Shown piece by piece: positions 23,614 through 31,256 of a stretch of 64,000 bases of DNA. The position numbers and the translations under genes were made by a program. Each line of letters opens with the position of its first letter. The stretch's first letter is position 1. The stretch lies in assembly GCA_017415805.1 (NCBI GenBank), contig JAFQEC010000018.1:46751-110750 (forward strand), written 5' to 3'. The DNA comes from Clostridia bacterium. GTDB lineage: Bacteria > Bacillota > Clostridia > Oscillospirales > CAG-272. Below the pieces are notes generated by a model. That model saw only the letters and a program-made list of their open reading frames with translations, was not told where the DNA came from and did no database searches.

Positions 23614-26600
23614 AAGCTACGGGACGAACCGTCGTCTCACCCGTGATCAGCACGCGGTCACCCGCCGCATAGCTGACCGTGCCCTCGGCAGTCGTCACGC
23701 TCCAGGCCTCGGCGGTATCATCCAAAACGATATAGAAGCCAAAGCAATTTCCGATTGCAAAGGACTCCTCGCTAACGGTATTCCCCTGTGCATCCACATA
23801 GGTAAGCTTGTAGTAATCATCCGAGCCCGCCGCCGTCGAGGAAAGTCCCTGACGTGCAACCGCCTCGCCAAGCGTATGCGCAGTGGTGTAGCCCTGCCGT
23901 GCGACCTCGGTCAAAAGGTAACCCTCGGCACCACCGTTGGTGGCGATCAGATACGGGAGCATCTCCGATCCCGCTGCCGTTACACCGGCATGCTGATAAT
24001 CCTTAACAAGGATGGTCTGCATCAACGCACCCGAGGTCTTGGAGTCGACCGCGGTCTCACCGTATGCAAAGGTAAATACCGCATCGCGCGGAACAGCCGT
24101 GTTGGTATAGCTGCCGTAGAAATTGAAGCTCTCATAGCCCTTGCGCACGGCGTAACGGTAATATACGGTCTCGCCGTCACTCACCGCATCTGCGGCGCAG
24201 GCGGTAAAGCGCTGGTAGGTGTAGAAGGGCCGATCCTGTGCATCGGTCAGCGTGATCTGCTCGGCCGTATAATAGCCCGCGACCGATTCGCCCGCGTCCA
24301 CCTTAGTCTCGACCATTCCGAACAGGAACGAGGTGGTGTAAAGCTTGCCGCCGTACTGCTTGAGCAGGATACCGAATGCATCGGGCGCAAGCTTGAGCAG
24401 ATCCTCGGGGGTGTAGCGATACAGACCCTGCAGTTCAAAGGCAAGCGTATCCAAGGGAACAATGACATCGGAACAGACGGTAAGCTGTGCCGTACCGTCA
24501 AGGATATCAGCAGCCTGTGCGACCGCAAAGGAGCAAAGCCCCTTGTTGGGAACGGTCAGTGCGTTTTGCGCCGTGGAATCCAGCACGACGACCGTCACAG
24601 TGCTGTCAATGCCGTGGTAAGCACGGAAGGAAGCCAGTGTCGCATTTGCGTCAAGCGCGGCCTGCGTAACGTTCCAGACCACCACCGAGGCTCCTGCCGC
24701 CATTGCGTTCAGCTCCGCGGGATTGCCGACGAAATCGCTGATGGCAAGCGAGGGATTCACGGCAAGCACCGAGCCGTTGGCATACACGCCGTCGGTACCG
24801 CCAACGATGCCGTGGTCATACAGGTTCAACGCCTGTGCGCTGTTATTGGTGAGTTCAAACGCGTCATAGAGATCATTCTCGGTGACAGGGATATACTCGG
24901 TGATCACAAGACCGCCCGCGCTGTTGTAGTTGTCTGCGCGGTACGCCGCGATCTTATGAAAGTAAGTGCTCTGCACGTCCAGCAGCTCGCCCGCACCCGA
25001 AGCGGCACGCGTGCTGATCAGAATGCCCACCTTATCACCGAGCGAGCGCTCCGCACCGTAGAGATAGTGCGCGGCAAAGCCCTGCTGTGTATCGCCGTCG
25101 CGGCCAAAATCAAAGATCGGAACACCGTTCTCGTTCAAGGTATAGGAAGCGCCGTCGACCTTATAGCCGAATGCGATCGAGGGAACAAGCTCGACCACGC
25201 TCTCGGTAACCTTTTGCTTTGCCAGATCCTCGGATGCGATGCGCGCCCAGACCACCTTGGCCCCGTCGGCATCGGTGCGCGCGCCGACGAAATAACGGCA
25301 ACGCGCGGTTGCATCCATGGAGATCGCACGGGAGGGCGTAACGGTGCCCGCGCCGTTTGCATCGGTATAGGTGCATGCACCCTCGGGAACGGCAAGGATC
25401 TTGGCATCAGCCGCAAGGCCGTATGCCGCGCGGAAGCCTGCCAGCGTGGTCTCGCCCTCTGTTTCAACCAATGCGGCAGCATCGGCGCTCACGGGGAAGA
25501 TCAGCACGGTCTGACCGGGGGCCAGAACCGCATCGGCGGCAGACAGATTGGTGATCGCGGGCAGATCGGCGTAGGTCAGCGTCTTTCCGATATAGTCGGC
25601 AAGATCGAAGTAGACCGATGTCTCGCCTGCGCTACGGACAACGTACCAGCCAACGGTGTAGTCGGCAAGATCCACGGCGGCCGTGCCCGCGTTGTAAATC
25701 TCAATATAGGGGGCGTTCGCGTTAACGGGCAGAGGTGCGACCTCGGTAATGTACAGACTGCCAAGATCAGCACCGGTCTCGATCTTGGTGTTGGCCCAAA
25801 CCGCGACATCGTCGATCACGCAATCCACACCGGGGGTAACCGCAAAGCCGAGCCGATGACCGCCCTCGCCGAGCAGTGCCCGATAGAGTGCCTCGGACTG
25901 CTCGTACTCTGCGGGATCGGAAACGAGCACGCCGTTTACAAAAACGGCGGGCGCGCCCGCGCCGTCAAAATCCATGCGGATATGAAGCTCCTTGCCTGCC
26001 AGCACGCGGCTTCCCTTAAGCGAAGAGCCGTTGCCCGTGCCGGGCACGACGTCCACATTCCCGAACACACGCTCGTAAAGCGTGGGGTTCACATCGTTGT
26101 TCACCAGATACGCATTCATTCCCGTATGCGCAGTACCGCTGACCGACACATCGCCGCCGTCCATCTCGCTCTGTGCGCCCTGCACGACCGACAGATTGTT
26201 GCCCCAGCCCGACACACGCACGGGCGCCATGCCATAGGTGGTCATGGCCGCATTTCCCGCATACAGAACGGCAAAATAGCCGTCGGCGGTGCTGGTGGTC
26301 GTGGGCAAATAAGTGAGCGAGTATTCCAGCGTGAAGGCGCTACCGAGCGCATCGGCCAAGCGCGCGGAATCCGAAAGCACCACGGTCTCAGTGGCCGTGC
26401 CGCGATTGCGGATATAAAGCTTTTCGCCACGCACCTCAAAGAACGGAACGTAGTCGTCACCGTTCTCAGTGGCCAAGACGTTGGCAGCGTGCGCCGCCGC
26501 ATCGGGTGTCGTCCATCCAAATGCGTCCAGCACTGCCGCAGCTCCCTGCAGCGTTTGACCGTGCGCAAAGCTCTCGTAGTAGAAATAGATGCGACCGTCA

Positions 26601-26716
26601 TTCTTCTCGGTTACCGTGGGGTCAACCGAGGTCGGCGCTGCGGTAGCAAGCACCGAAAGCGGCACAAGGCTTGCAACCAACAGCAACGCAAGCAAAACCG
26701 AAAGGATCTTTTTCAT
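23612..26716 (-). CDS. Large secreted protein with lamin-tail-like domains
   Basis: 1034-residue protein with a typical signal peptide (MKKILSVLLALLLVASLVPL, cleavage near ALATA). After it comes a beta-rich, concanavalin-like region (about 40-315, including GAPAVFVNGVLV), then a segment LYITEVAPLPVN...YIEIYNAG (about 320-490) and a second LVITEYIPVTENDLYDAFELTNN (about 600-740); both match the opening of lamin-tail domains. The C-terminal third has tandem beta-rich segments. No LPXTG, SLH or dockerin is visible, so it is probably released or held non-covalently. AAAGGAG precedes ATG 26716. Ligand or enzyme activity not recognised. Confidence 0.75.
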   Translation of the reverse strand: MKKILSVLLALLLVASLVPLSVLATAAPTSVDPTVTEKNDGRIYFYYESFAHGQTLQGAAAVLDAFGWTTPDAAAHAANVLATENGDDYVPFFEVRGEKLYIRNRGTATETVVLSDSARLADALGSAFTLEYSLTYLPTTTSTADGYFAVLYAGNAAMTTYGMAPVRVSGWGNNLSVVQGAQSEMDGGDVSVSGTAHTGMNAYLVNNDVNPTLYERVFGNVDVVPGTGNGSSLKGSRVLAGKELHIRMDFDGAGAPAVFVNGVLVSDPAEYEQSEALYRALLGEGGHRLGFAVTPGVDCVIDDVAVWANTKIETGADLGSLYITEVAPLPVNANAPYIEIYNAGTAAVDLADYTVGWYVVRSAGETSVYFDLADYIGKTLTYADLPAITNLSAADAVLAPGQTVLIFPVSADAAALVETEGETTLAGFRAAYGLAADAKILAVPEGACTYTDANGAGTVTPSRAISMDATARCRYFVGARTDADGAKVVWARIASEDLAKQKVTESVVELVPSIAFGYKVDGASYTLNENGVPIFDFGRDGDTQQGFAAHYLYGAERSLGDKVGILISTRAASGAGELLDVQSTYFHKIAAYRADNYNSAGGLVITEYIPVTENDLYDAFELTNNSAQALNLYDHGIVGGTDGVYANGSVLAVNPSLAISDFVGNPAELNAMAAGASVVVWNVTQAALDANATLASFRAYHGIDSTVTVVVLDSTAQNALTVPNKGLCSFAVAQAADILDGTAQLTVCSDVIVPLDTLAFELQGLYRYTPEDLLKLAPDAFGILLKQYGGKLYTTSFLFGMVETKVDAGESVAGYYTAEQITLTDAQDRPFYTYQRFTACAADAVSDGETVYYRYAVRKGYESFNFYGSYTNTAVPRDAVFTFAYGETAVDSKTSGALMQTILVKDYQHAGVTAAGSEMLPYLIATNGGAEGYLLTEVARQGYTTAHTLGEAVARQGLSSTAAGSDDYYKLTYVDAQGNTVSEESFAIGNCFGFYIVLDDTAEAWSVTTAEGTVSYAAGDRVLITGETTVRPVA

Positions 26717-26768
26717 CTGTGTTCTCCTTTTCTGTGAAATCCCACGCGGGGGCAATAACTCATCTTAA

Positions 26769-26797
26769 ATTTTACTACGCTACGCGCGCGCTGTCAA
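26769..26797 (-). promoter_or_regulatory. Promoter of the secreted-protein gene
   Basis: Minus-strand TTGACA (26792-26797) and TAAAAT (26769-26774), 17-base spacer. The remaining 150 bases up to the ygiQ gene are A/T-rich and hold a probable -10 box TATACT at 26905-26910 for that gene. Confidence 0.7.
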
Positions 26798-26951
26798 GAT
26801 TATATATATTTTTTTGTTAGATACGACAAAAACAAGCCCCCTTTTTTGCACACCTCTACAAAAGGAAAAAAGCAAACTCTCTTCCAAAACACGCAAAAGT
26901 GTGGTATACTGAAGCCGTGAGCGACAAAAACCGCACCCGAAAGGAGCCGCT

Positions 26952-28958
26952 ATGTCCGATCAAGCCTTTTTGCCCGTCTCGCGCGCCGATATGCTGTCGC
27001 GCGGCTGGGACGTGCCCGATTTTGTCTATGTCACGGGTGATGCCTATGTGGATCATCCGTCCTTTGGCGTTGCGATCATTTCGCGTGTGCTGGAGGCGGC
27101 GGGGTATCGCGTGGCGATCCTTGCACAGCCCGATTACCGCAGCGCTGATGCCTTTCGCATCTTCGGCCGCCCCCGCCTCGGATTTCTCGTGACCGCGGGC
27201 AATATCGACTCTATGGTGGCACACTATACCGCGGCCAAGCGGCCGCGCTCCACCGACTACTATTCCCCCGGCGGCAAGGCGGGCAAACGCCCCGACCGTG
27301 CCGTGATCGTCTACTGCAACCGCATCCGCGAGGCCTTTGGTGACGTGCCGATCATCCTCGGCGGTCTGGAAGCGTCGCTGCGCCGCTTTGCCCATTACGA
27401 TTATTGGGACAACAAGGTGCGACGCTCCATATTGGTGGACGCGCGTGCCGACCTGCTCACCTACGGCATGGGCGAGAACATTCTGTTGCGCATCGCGGAG
27501 CTTTTGGACAAGGGCGTGCCCGTGCGCAAGATCCGCGACGTGCGCGGTACGGTGTATCTCGGCAAACGCGAGGACGCGATACACTTTCCCGTTGCGGCCG
27601 CCTTTGACTACAACGAGCTCAAGGAGGACAAGCGCCGCTACGCCGAGGCCTTCGGGGTGCAATACCGCAATCAGGATTCCATCAGCGGCAAAGCGGTGAT
27701 CGAATATTACGATAACAAGATGCTGGTGCAAAACCCACCGATGCCGCCCCTCACGCGCGCCGAGCTTGACCGTGTGTACGCCCTGCCCTACTGCCGCACC
27801 TACCATCCGATGTACGCCGCCGAGGGGGGCGTGCCCGCCATTGAGGAGGTACAGTTCTCGATCACGCACAACCGCGGCTGCTTTGGCGCGTGCAACTTCT
27901 GCGCGTTGGCCTTCCACCAGGGGCGCACCGTGCGCTCACGCAGCATTGAAAGCGTGGTGGAGGAGGCCAAAAAGATCGTCGCTCTGCCCGGCTTCAAGGG
28001 CTACATCCACGACGTCGGCGGCCCGACCGCCAACTTCCGTGGGCCCGCGTGTGACAAGCAGCTCACCGCAGGCGTGTGCACGCACCGCAAGTGTCTGGCG
28101 CCCACACCCTGCAAAAATCTCAAGGTCGATCACAGCGAGTACATCCGACTGCTTGAGGCCGTAGAGGCCGTGCCCGGGGTGAAAAAGGTCTTCATTCGCT
28201 CGGGGATTCGCTTTGACTATCTGCTTGCCGACCCCGACGAGCGCTTCTTCTACAAGCTGGTCCGCGACCACGTCAGCGGCCAGCTCAAGGTTGCGCCCGA
28301 GCACTGCTCGGATCGGGTGCTGGACAGCATGGGCAAGCCGCATTTCAAGGTCTATGAGACCTTTCGCCGCCGCTTCTTTGCCATCACCAAGGAGCTCGGC
28401 AAGGAGCAATATCTCGTGCCCTATCTGATGTCCAGCCACCCGGGCAGCGATCTGGAGGATGCCATCGCGCTGGCGAGCTGCCTGAAGCGCGATCACTACG
28501 CGCCCGAGCAGGTGCAGGATTACTATCCCACACCCGGCACGGCCTCGACCGTGATGTATTACACGGGCATCGACCCCCTTACCATGAAGCCCGTGTACGT
28601 CCCGACCGACTATCACGAAAAGCAGCTCCAACGCGCGCTGCTGCAATGCAACCGCCCCCAAAACGCGCCGCTGGTGCGCGAGGCACTGCACCGCGCGGGC
28701 CGCGAGGACCTGATCGGCTACACGCCCGAATGTCTGGTACGCCCCGCAGGCGGCGCACCGCAGGGCGATGCGCGCGGTGCGAAAAACGCCCCCGCACGCG
28801 GCAGATCGCCGCAAAAGGGCGGCAAACGGGATGCAAAAAGCGGTCAAAAGGCACACAAGGACTCCGCGCGCACCGCAAAGAGTCGCTCCACCGCATCCAA
28901 GCAACCGACGCGCAAGCCCACAGGCAACCAAAAAGCACCCGCACGGGGCAGAAAATAA
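26952..28958 (+). CDS. YgiQ family radical SAM protein
   Basis: 668-residue UPF0313/YgiQ protein. The cluster motif CFGACNFCALAFHQGR lies near residues 314-329, preceded by an N-terminal cobalamin-binding-like Rossmann region (ADMLSRGWDVPDFVYVTGDAYVDHP) and followed by GGPTANFRGPAC, KVAPEHCSDRVLDSMGKP and VQDYYPTPGTASTVMYYTG. The last 80 residues are a Lys/Arg/Ala-rich tail typical of the family. Substrate unknown. AAAGGAG precedes ATG 26952. Single-gene unit ending at a strong terminator. Confidence 0.92.
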   Translation: MSDQAFLPVSRADMLSRGWDVPDFVYVTGDAYVDHPSFGVAIISRVLEAAGYRVAILAQPDYRSADAFRIFGRPRLGFLVTAGNIDSMVAHYTAAKRPRSTDYYSPGGKAGKRPDRAVIVYCNRIREAFGDVPIILGGLEASLRRFAHYDYWDNKVRRSILVDARADLLTYGMGENILLRIAELLDKGVPVRKIRDVRGTVYLGKREDAIHFPVAAAFDYNELKEDKRRYAEAFGVQYRNQDSISGKAVIEYYDNKMLVQNPPMPPLTRAELDRVYALPYCRTYHPMYAAEGGVPAIEEVQFSITHNRGCFGACNFCALAFHQGRTVRSRSIESVVEEAKKIVALPGFKGYIHDVGGPTANFRGPACDKQLTAGVCTHRKCLAPTPCKNLKVDHSEYIRLLEAVEAVPGVKKVFIRSGIRFDYLLADPDERFFYKLVRDHVSGQLKVAPEHCSDRVLDSMGKPHFKVYETFRRRFFAITKELGKEQYLVPYLMSSHPGSDLEDAIALASCLKRDHYAPEQVQDYYPTPGTASTVMYYTGIDPLTMKPVYVPTDYHEKQLQRALLQCNRPQNAPLVREALHRAGREDLIGYTPECLVRPAGGAPQGDARGAKNAPARGRSPQKGGKRDAKSGQKAHKDSARTAKSRSTASKQPTRKPTGNQKAPARGRK

Positions 28959-28989
28959 GCAAAAGCCCGTGCGCCGCACGGGCTTTTGC
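28959..28989 (+). terminator. Terminator after ygiQ
   Basis: 14-bp perfect stem GCAAAAGCCCGTGC with its complement around a three-base loop. The T-run is inside the stem end (CTTTTGC). Confidence 0.75.
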
Positions 28990-29030
28990 AGCCATTCACA
29001 GGGCCAAAGCAGCCGCTTATGCAAAAGCCC

Positions 29031-29060
29031 TTGCAAATTGCAGGAGCTTTGCGATACAAT
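29031..29060 (+). promoter_or_regulatory. Promoter of the LytTR-DUF3021 operon
   Basis: TTGCAA (29031-29036) and TACAAT (29055-29060), spacer 18 bases. The -35 region TTGCAAATTGCAG has internal symmetry and could be where the LytTR protein acts on its own promoter; that is inference. Confidence 0.6.
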
Positions 29061-29081
29061 AAGAGCAAAGGAGGGATGCGG

Positions 29082-29516
29082 ATGAAATGCACCACCGTGA
29101 TCGACCCCGCGCGTGAGGAGGAGCTCCTCATTTATGCCCACGAGCGCACACCGCTGGTCGACGAATTGGAGCGTCTGGCGAGCGCCGCCCCCACACTTAT
29201 CGGCTATGACGAGGGGCATATTGCCACCCTTTCCCCTGCCGAGGTCTGCTGTGTCTACACCGAGGAGGGCAGGGTGTATGCCTGCACCGAGCACAAAAAA
29301 TGGCAGCTCCGCACGCGCCTGTACACGCTTGAGGCCGAGCTCGGGCAGAGCTTTATTCGCATCAACCAGTCCTGTCTTGTCAATCGCGCGCACATCGTGC
29401 GCTTCGAGACCGCGATCGGGGGTGCCCTGCGCGTGGTGCTCTGCAACGGCTACCGTGACTACGTGTCGCGCCGTCAGCTCAAAACCGTAAAGGAAAGGAT
29501 CGGATTTCGCCTATGA
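29082..29516 (+). CDS. LytTR DNA-binding domain regulator
   Basis: 144-residue stand-alone LytTR protein without a receiver domain. The DNA-binding domain covers about 50-144 with LSPAEVCCVYTEEGRVYACT, TRLYTLEAEL, FIRINQSCLVNRAHI and GYRDYVSRRQLKTVKERIG. ATG 29082 has AAAGGAGG seven bases upstream; ATG 29076 is too close to that site. Its stop overlaps the start of a DUF3021 membrane protein, the usual partner that holds and regulates such LytTR proteins. Confidence 0.9.
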   Translation: MKCTTVIDPAREEELLIYAHERTPLVDELERLASAAPTLIGYDEGHIATLSPAEVCCVYTEEGRVYACTEHKKWQLRTRLYTLEAELGQSFIRINQSCLVNRAHIVRFETAIGGALRVVLCNGYRDYVSRRQLKTVKERIGFRL

Positions 29517-29935
29517 ATACCACCGTCAAGCAATTTCTCCTGCGCGGCCTTGTGTTCGCGGGCTTCGGCCCGATCATTGCGGGCATCGTTTTCCTCACGC
29601 TTTCCTTTACGTTAGAGGACTTTTCGCTCACGGGCGACGCGGTCTTCCTCGCCATTTTCTCCACCTATGTGCTCGCCTTCTTGCACGCGGGTGCAAGCGT
29701 GTTTAATCAGATCGAGCACTGGCCCGTGGCCAAATCCACATTCTTTCACTTCCTCACGCTCTATGTAGCATATATCCTCTGCTATCTGGTCAATCGCTGG
29801 ATTCCCTTTGAGCCCCTTGCATTGCTGATCTTCACCGCCGTATTCGTGCTGGGCTATTTCATCGTCTGGATCACCGTCGTGCTGGCGCTCCGCGCCACCG
29901 AGCGCCGCCTCAACGCCGCGCTTCAAGACAAATAA
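29513..29935 (+). CDS. DUF3021 membrane protein, partner of LytTR
   Basis: 140-residue protein with four hydrophobic helices (about 10-30, 43-63, 75-93, 100-125), matching DUF3021 in length and layout. ATG 29513 overlaps the LytTR stop (ATGA). LytTR/DUF3021 pairs form membrane-tethered regulatory systems in Firmicutes, with the membrane protein inhibiting the regulator. The signal is unknown here. Confidence 0.85.
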   Translation: MNTTVKQFLLRGLVFAGFGPIIAGIVFLTLSFTLEDFSLTGDAVFLAIFSTYVLAFLHAGASVFNQIEHWPVAKSTFFHFLTLYVAYILCYLVNRWIPFEPLALLIFTAVFVLGYFIVWITVVLALRATERRLNAALQDK

Positions 29936-29940
29936 AAACA

Positions 29941-29969
29941 GCCGTCACCGCATCACGGTGACGGCATTT
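29941..29969. terminator. Terminator between DUF3021 gene and RAYT copy 2
   Basis: 10-bp perfect stem GCCGTCACCG/CGGTGACGGC with loop CATCA and ATTTTAT after it. Confidence 0.85.
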
Positions 29970-30469
29970 TATATCTTTTCGTAAAAGCAATCGCTTTCCC
30001 AACGCATTGGGTTTTCGCAAATGTATCGCACGATCTTCTCATAATCCGCCTCGCCGCGGATCACGTGGTCGTGAAAGGATTTTTGCCAAATGTCTTTTCC
30101 GATTTGTTTGGATATGTAACGTTTGGTTTGTCCAATGATGGACGATACCGTAGGGGCGGATATCATCCGCCCGTCACGATACGGCAAAAACAAAATCAAA
30201 TGGATATGATTCGGCATAATAACATAACGATCAACCCTCACGTTATGATAATGCGTCGGGATCGCCTGTATTGTATCTTCTGCGAGCTTGCCATATTGCG
30301 ATAAAGGGATGCGAATTTGCGGGAGGATACTATCCTCCCCTACGATGGCGTGAGCGTTCTCCCAAAAAACATTTTTTCTGTCCTTTGTACAGATGGTTAT
30401 AAAATATGCGCCGCCCGCACCGTAATCATGATATTTCAAACGGTTTCTCTTTCGCTTTGGTAATTCCAT
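29969..30469 (-). CDS. REP-associated tyrosine transposase (RAYT, Y1 family), copy 2
   Basis: 166-residue RAYT. Motifs: KRKRNRLKYHDYGAGGAYFI, HUH motif IMPNHIHLIL, and the tyrosine helix DYEKIVRYICENPMRWE. ATG 30469 follows AAAGGGTGAG and a TATAAT at 30486-30491 (minus strand). It is homologous to but well diverged from the gene at 9654-10160. Two GTAG-footed hairpins lie in the coding sequence (30321-30343 sense; 30150-30172 antisense) at the same alignment positions as in copy 1 but with different stems. The segment is more A/T-rich than its neighbours. Confidence 0.92.
   Translation of the reverse strand: MELPKRKRNRLKYHDYGAGGAYFITICTKDRKNVFWENAHAIVGEDSILPQIRIPLSQYGKLAEDTIQAIPTHYHNVRVDRYVIMPNHIHLILFLPYRDGRMISAPTVSSIIGQTKRYISKQIGKDIWQKSFHDHVIRGEADYEKIVRYICENPMRWESDCFYEKI
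30150..30172 (+). repeat. REP-like hairpin in RAYT copy 2, antisense to the gene
   Basis: GTAG (30150-30153) then stem GGGCGGAT (30154-30161), loop ATC, ATCCGCCC (30165-30172). Eight-base perfect stem with a three-base loop. Translated on the gene strand as DGRMISAPT. Confidence 0.85.
30321..30343 (-). repeat. REP-like hairpin in RAYT copy 2, sense to the gene
   Basis: On the minus strand GTAG followed by GGGAGGAT, loop AGT, ATCCTCCC. Eight-base perfect stem. It differs from the partner hairpin by compensatory C-to-A/G-to-T changes in the stem, so pairing is kept. Translated as IVGEDSILP. Confidence 0.85.
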
Positions 30470-30604
30470 TTTCTCACCCTTTCTCATTATAGCATATAAT
30501 TTTACGCAAAGGTGCATATTTCAACAAATTTGACAATTATAACTGTAATAGGCACAATGTGTATCTATCGCATCCTTCGCTGACATTAAAAGTCGCCTTA
30601 TACT

Positions 30605-30645
30605 AATTGTAACACCATCAAACCAATTTCAAAGGAGTTACAATT
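30605..30645 (+). promoter_or_regulatory. Inverted-repeat control site before the XRE gene
   Basis: AATTGTAAC (30605-30613) and GTTACAATT (30637-30645), a perfect 9-base inverted repeat ending two bases before the ATG and enclosing the ribosome binding site AAAGGAG. It could be an operator, or an RNA hairpin exposing or hiding the site. Upstream, TTGACA at 30530-30535 is a possible -35 box. Confidence 0.6.
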
Positions 30646-30647
30646 AT

Positions 30648-30980
30648 ATGAGTGTCACTCAAAAAATTGGAAAAAGTCTGCAAAAGCAACGCAAACGCAA
30701 AGGCCTCACGCAGGAACAGCTTGCCGAACGCATCGGCATTTCGCCGCACTACCTCTCCGCCGTGGAGCGCGGCGTCAACCAGCTCAGCTACGAGATCCTG
30801 GTACAGGCCATTAACGTGCTGGGTTGCTCTGCCGATGATATTTTTGGTGAGGTCATCGACCACGCCCTGCCCGCAAAGGTCTGCGAGCTCAGCGATCGCT
30901 TGGAGGGCCTGGAGGCCACAGAAAAGGCGCGGATCCTTGCCGTTCTGGAGACACTGATCGACACCGCAAAGCAAAAATAA
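30648..30980 (+). CDS. XRE-family regulator
   Basis: 110-residue Cro/C1-type protein. HTH residues about 18-40 (KGLTQEQLAERIGISPHYLSAVE), then RGVNQLSYEILVQAINVLGCSADDIFGE and a C-terminal helical tail. It resembles small regulators found alone in Clostridia. A 46-residue AbrB-type protein follows 90 bases downstream on the same strand from its own -10 box. Start chosen from AAAGGAG at the normal distance. Confidence 0.88.
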   Translation: MSVTQKIGKSLQKQRKRKGLTQEQLAERIGISPHYLSAVERGVNQLSYEILVQAINVLGCSADDIFGEVIDHALPAKVCELSDRLEGLEATEKARILAVLETLIDTAKQK

Positions 30981-31025
30981 TTTTTCTCTTGCATACTTCG
31001 TGCGTTTTCGACATTTCCCTTGTGT

Positions 31026-31047
31026 TATAATAACTGCATCACAGTTA
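31026..31047 (+). promoter_or_regulatory. -10 box and inverted repeat before the AbrB-type gene
   Basis: TATAAT at 31026-31031 is directly followed by TAACTG-CATCA-CAGTTA (31031-31047), a 6-base inverted repeat at the expected transcription start, suggesting an operator. No convincing -35 box is visible. Confidence 0.55.
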
Positions 31048-31070
31048 GTTTGACATTCAAGGAGGCTACT

Positions 31071-31211
31071 ATGTTGATTTCGGAACGAAAAATTGATCCT
31101 CTCGGCAGACTGGTCTTACCCGCAGATATGCGCGCCCATTTGCAGATCCTTTCGGGCGATCTTTTGCGTATTCGCTTTGACGGCAAGCGCATCATCATCG
31201 AAAAGGCCTGA
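31071..31211 (+). CDS. AbrB/SpoVT-type DNA-binding protein, 46 residues
   Basis: Single SpoVT-AbrB swapped-hairpin domain: starts MLISERKIDPLGRLVLPADM and ends RFDGKRIIIEKA. The DPLGRLVLP segment is the hallmark. It has no C-terminal multimerisation domain, so it probably works as a dimer or tetramer of this domain alone. AAGGAGG precedes the ATG. It resembles the 56-residue protein at 57093-57263; each lies beside an XRE gene. Confidence 0.85.
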   Translation: MLISERKIDPLGRLVLPADMRAHLQILSGDLLRIRFDGKRIIIEKA

Positions 31212-31219
31212 AGAAGCCG

Positions 31220-31256
31220 AAAAGAGCCCCCTTCGCGTTGCGAAGGGGGCTCTTTT
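31220..31256. terminator. Terminator between the AbrB-type gene and asnB
   Basis: 17-bp perfect stem (31220-31236 with 31240-31256), loop GTT, T-runs on both strands; serves convergent genes. Confidence 0.92.

Noticed and set aside
23603..26737. Open frame of over 1000 codons on the plus strand opposite the secreted-protein gene
   Set aside because: The minus-strand frame has a signal peptide, ribosome site, promoter and normal composition. The plus frame is His/Arg/Cys-rich, starts inside the nth terminator region and reflects the GC-rich third-codon pattern of the true gene.
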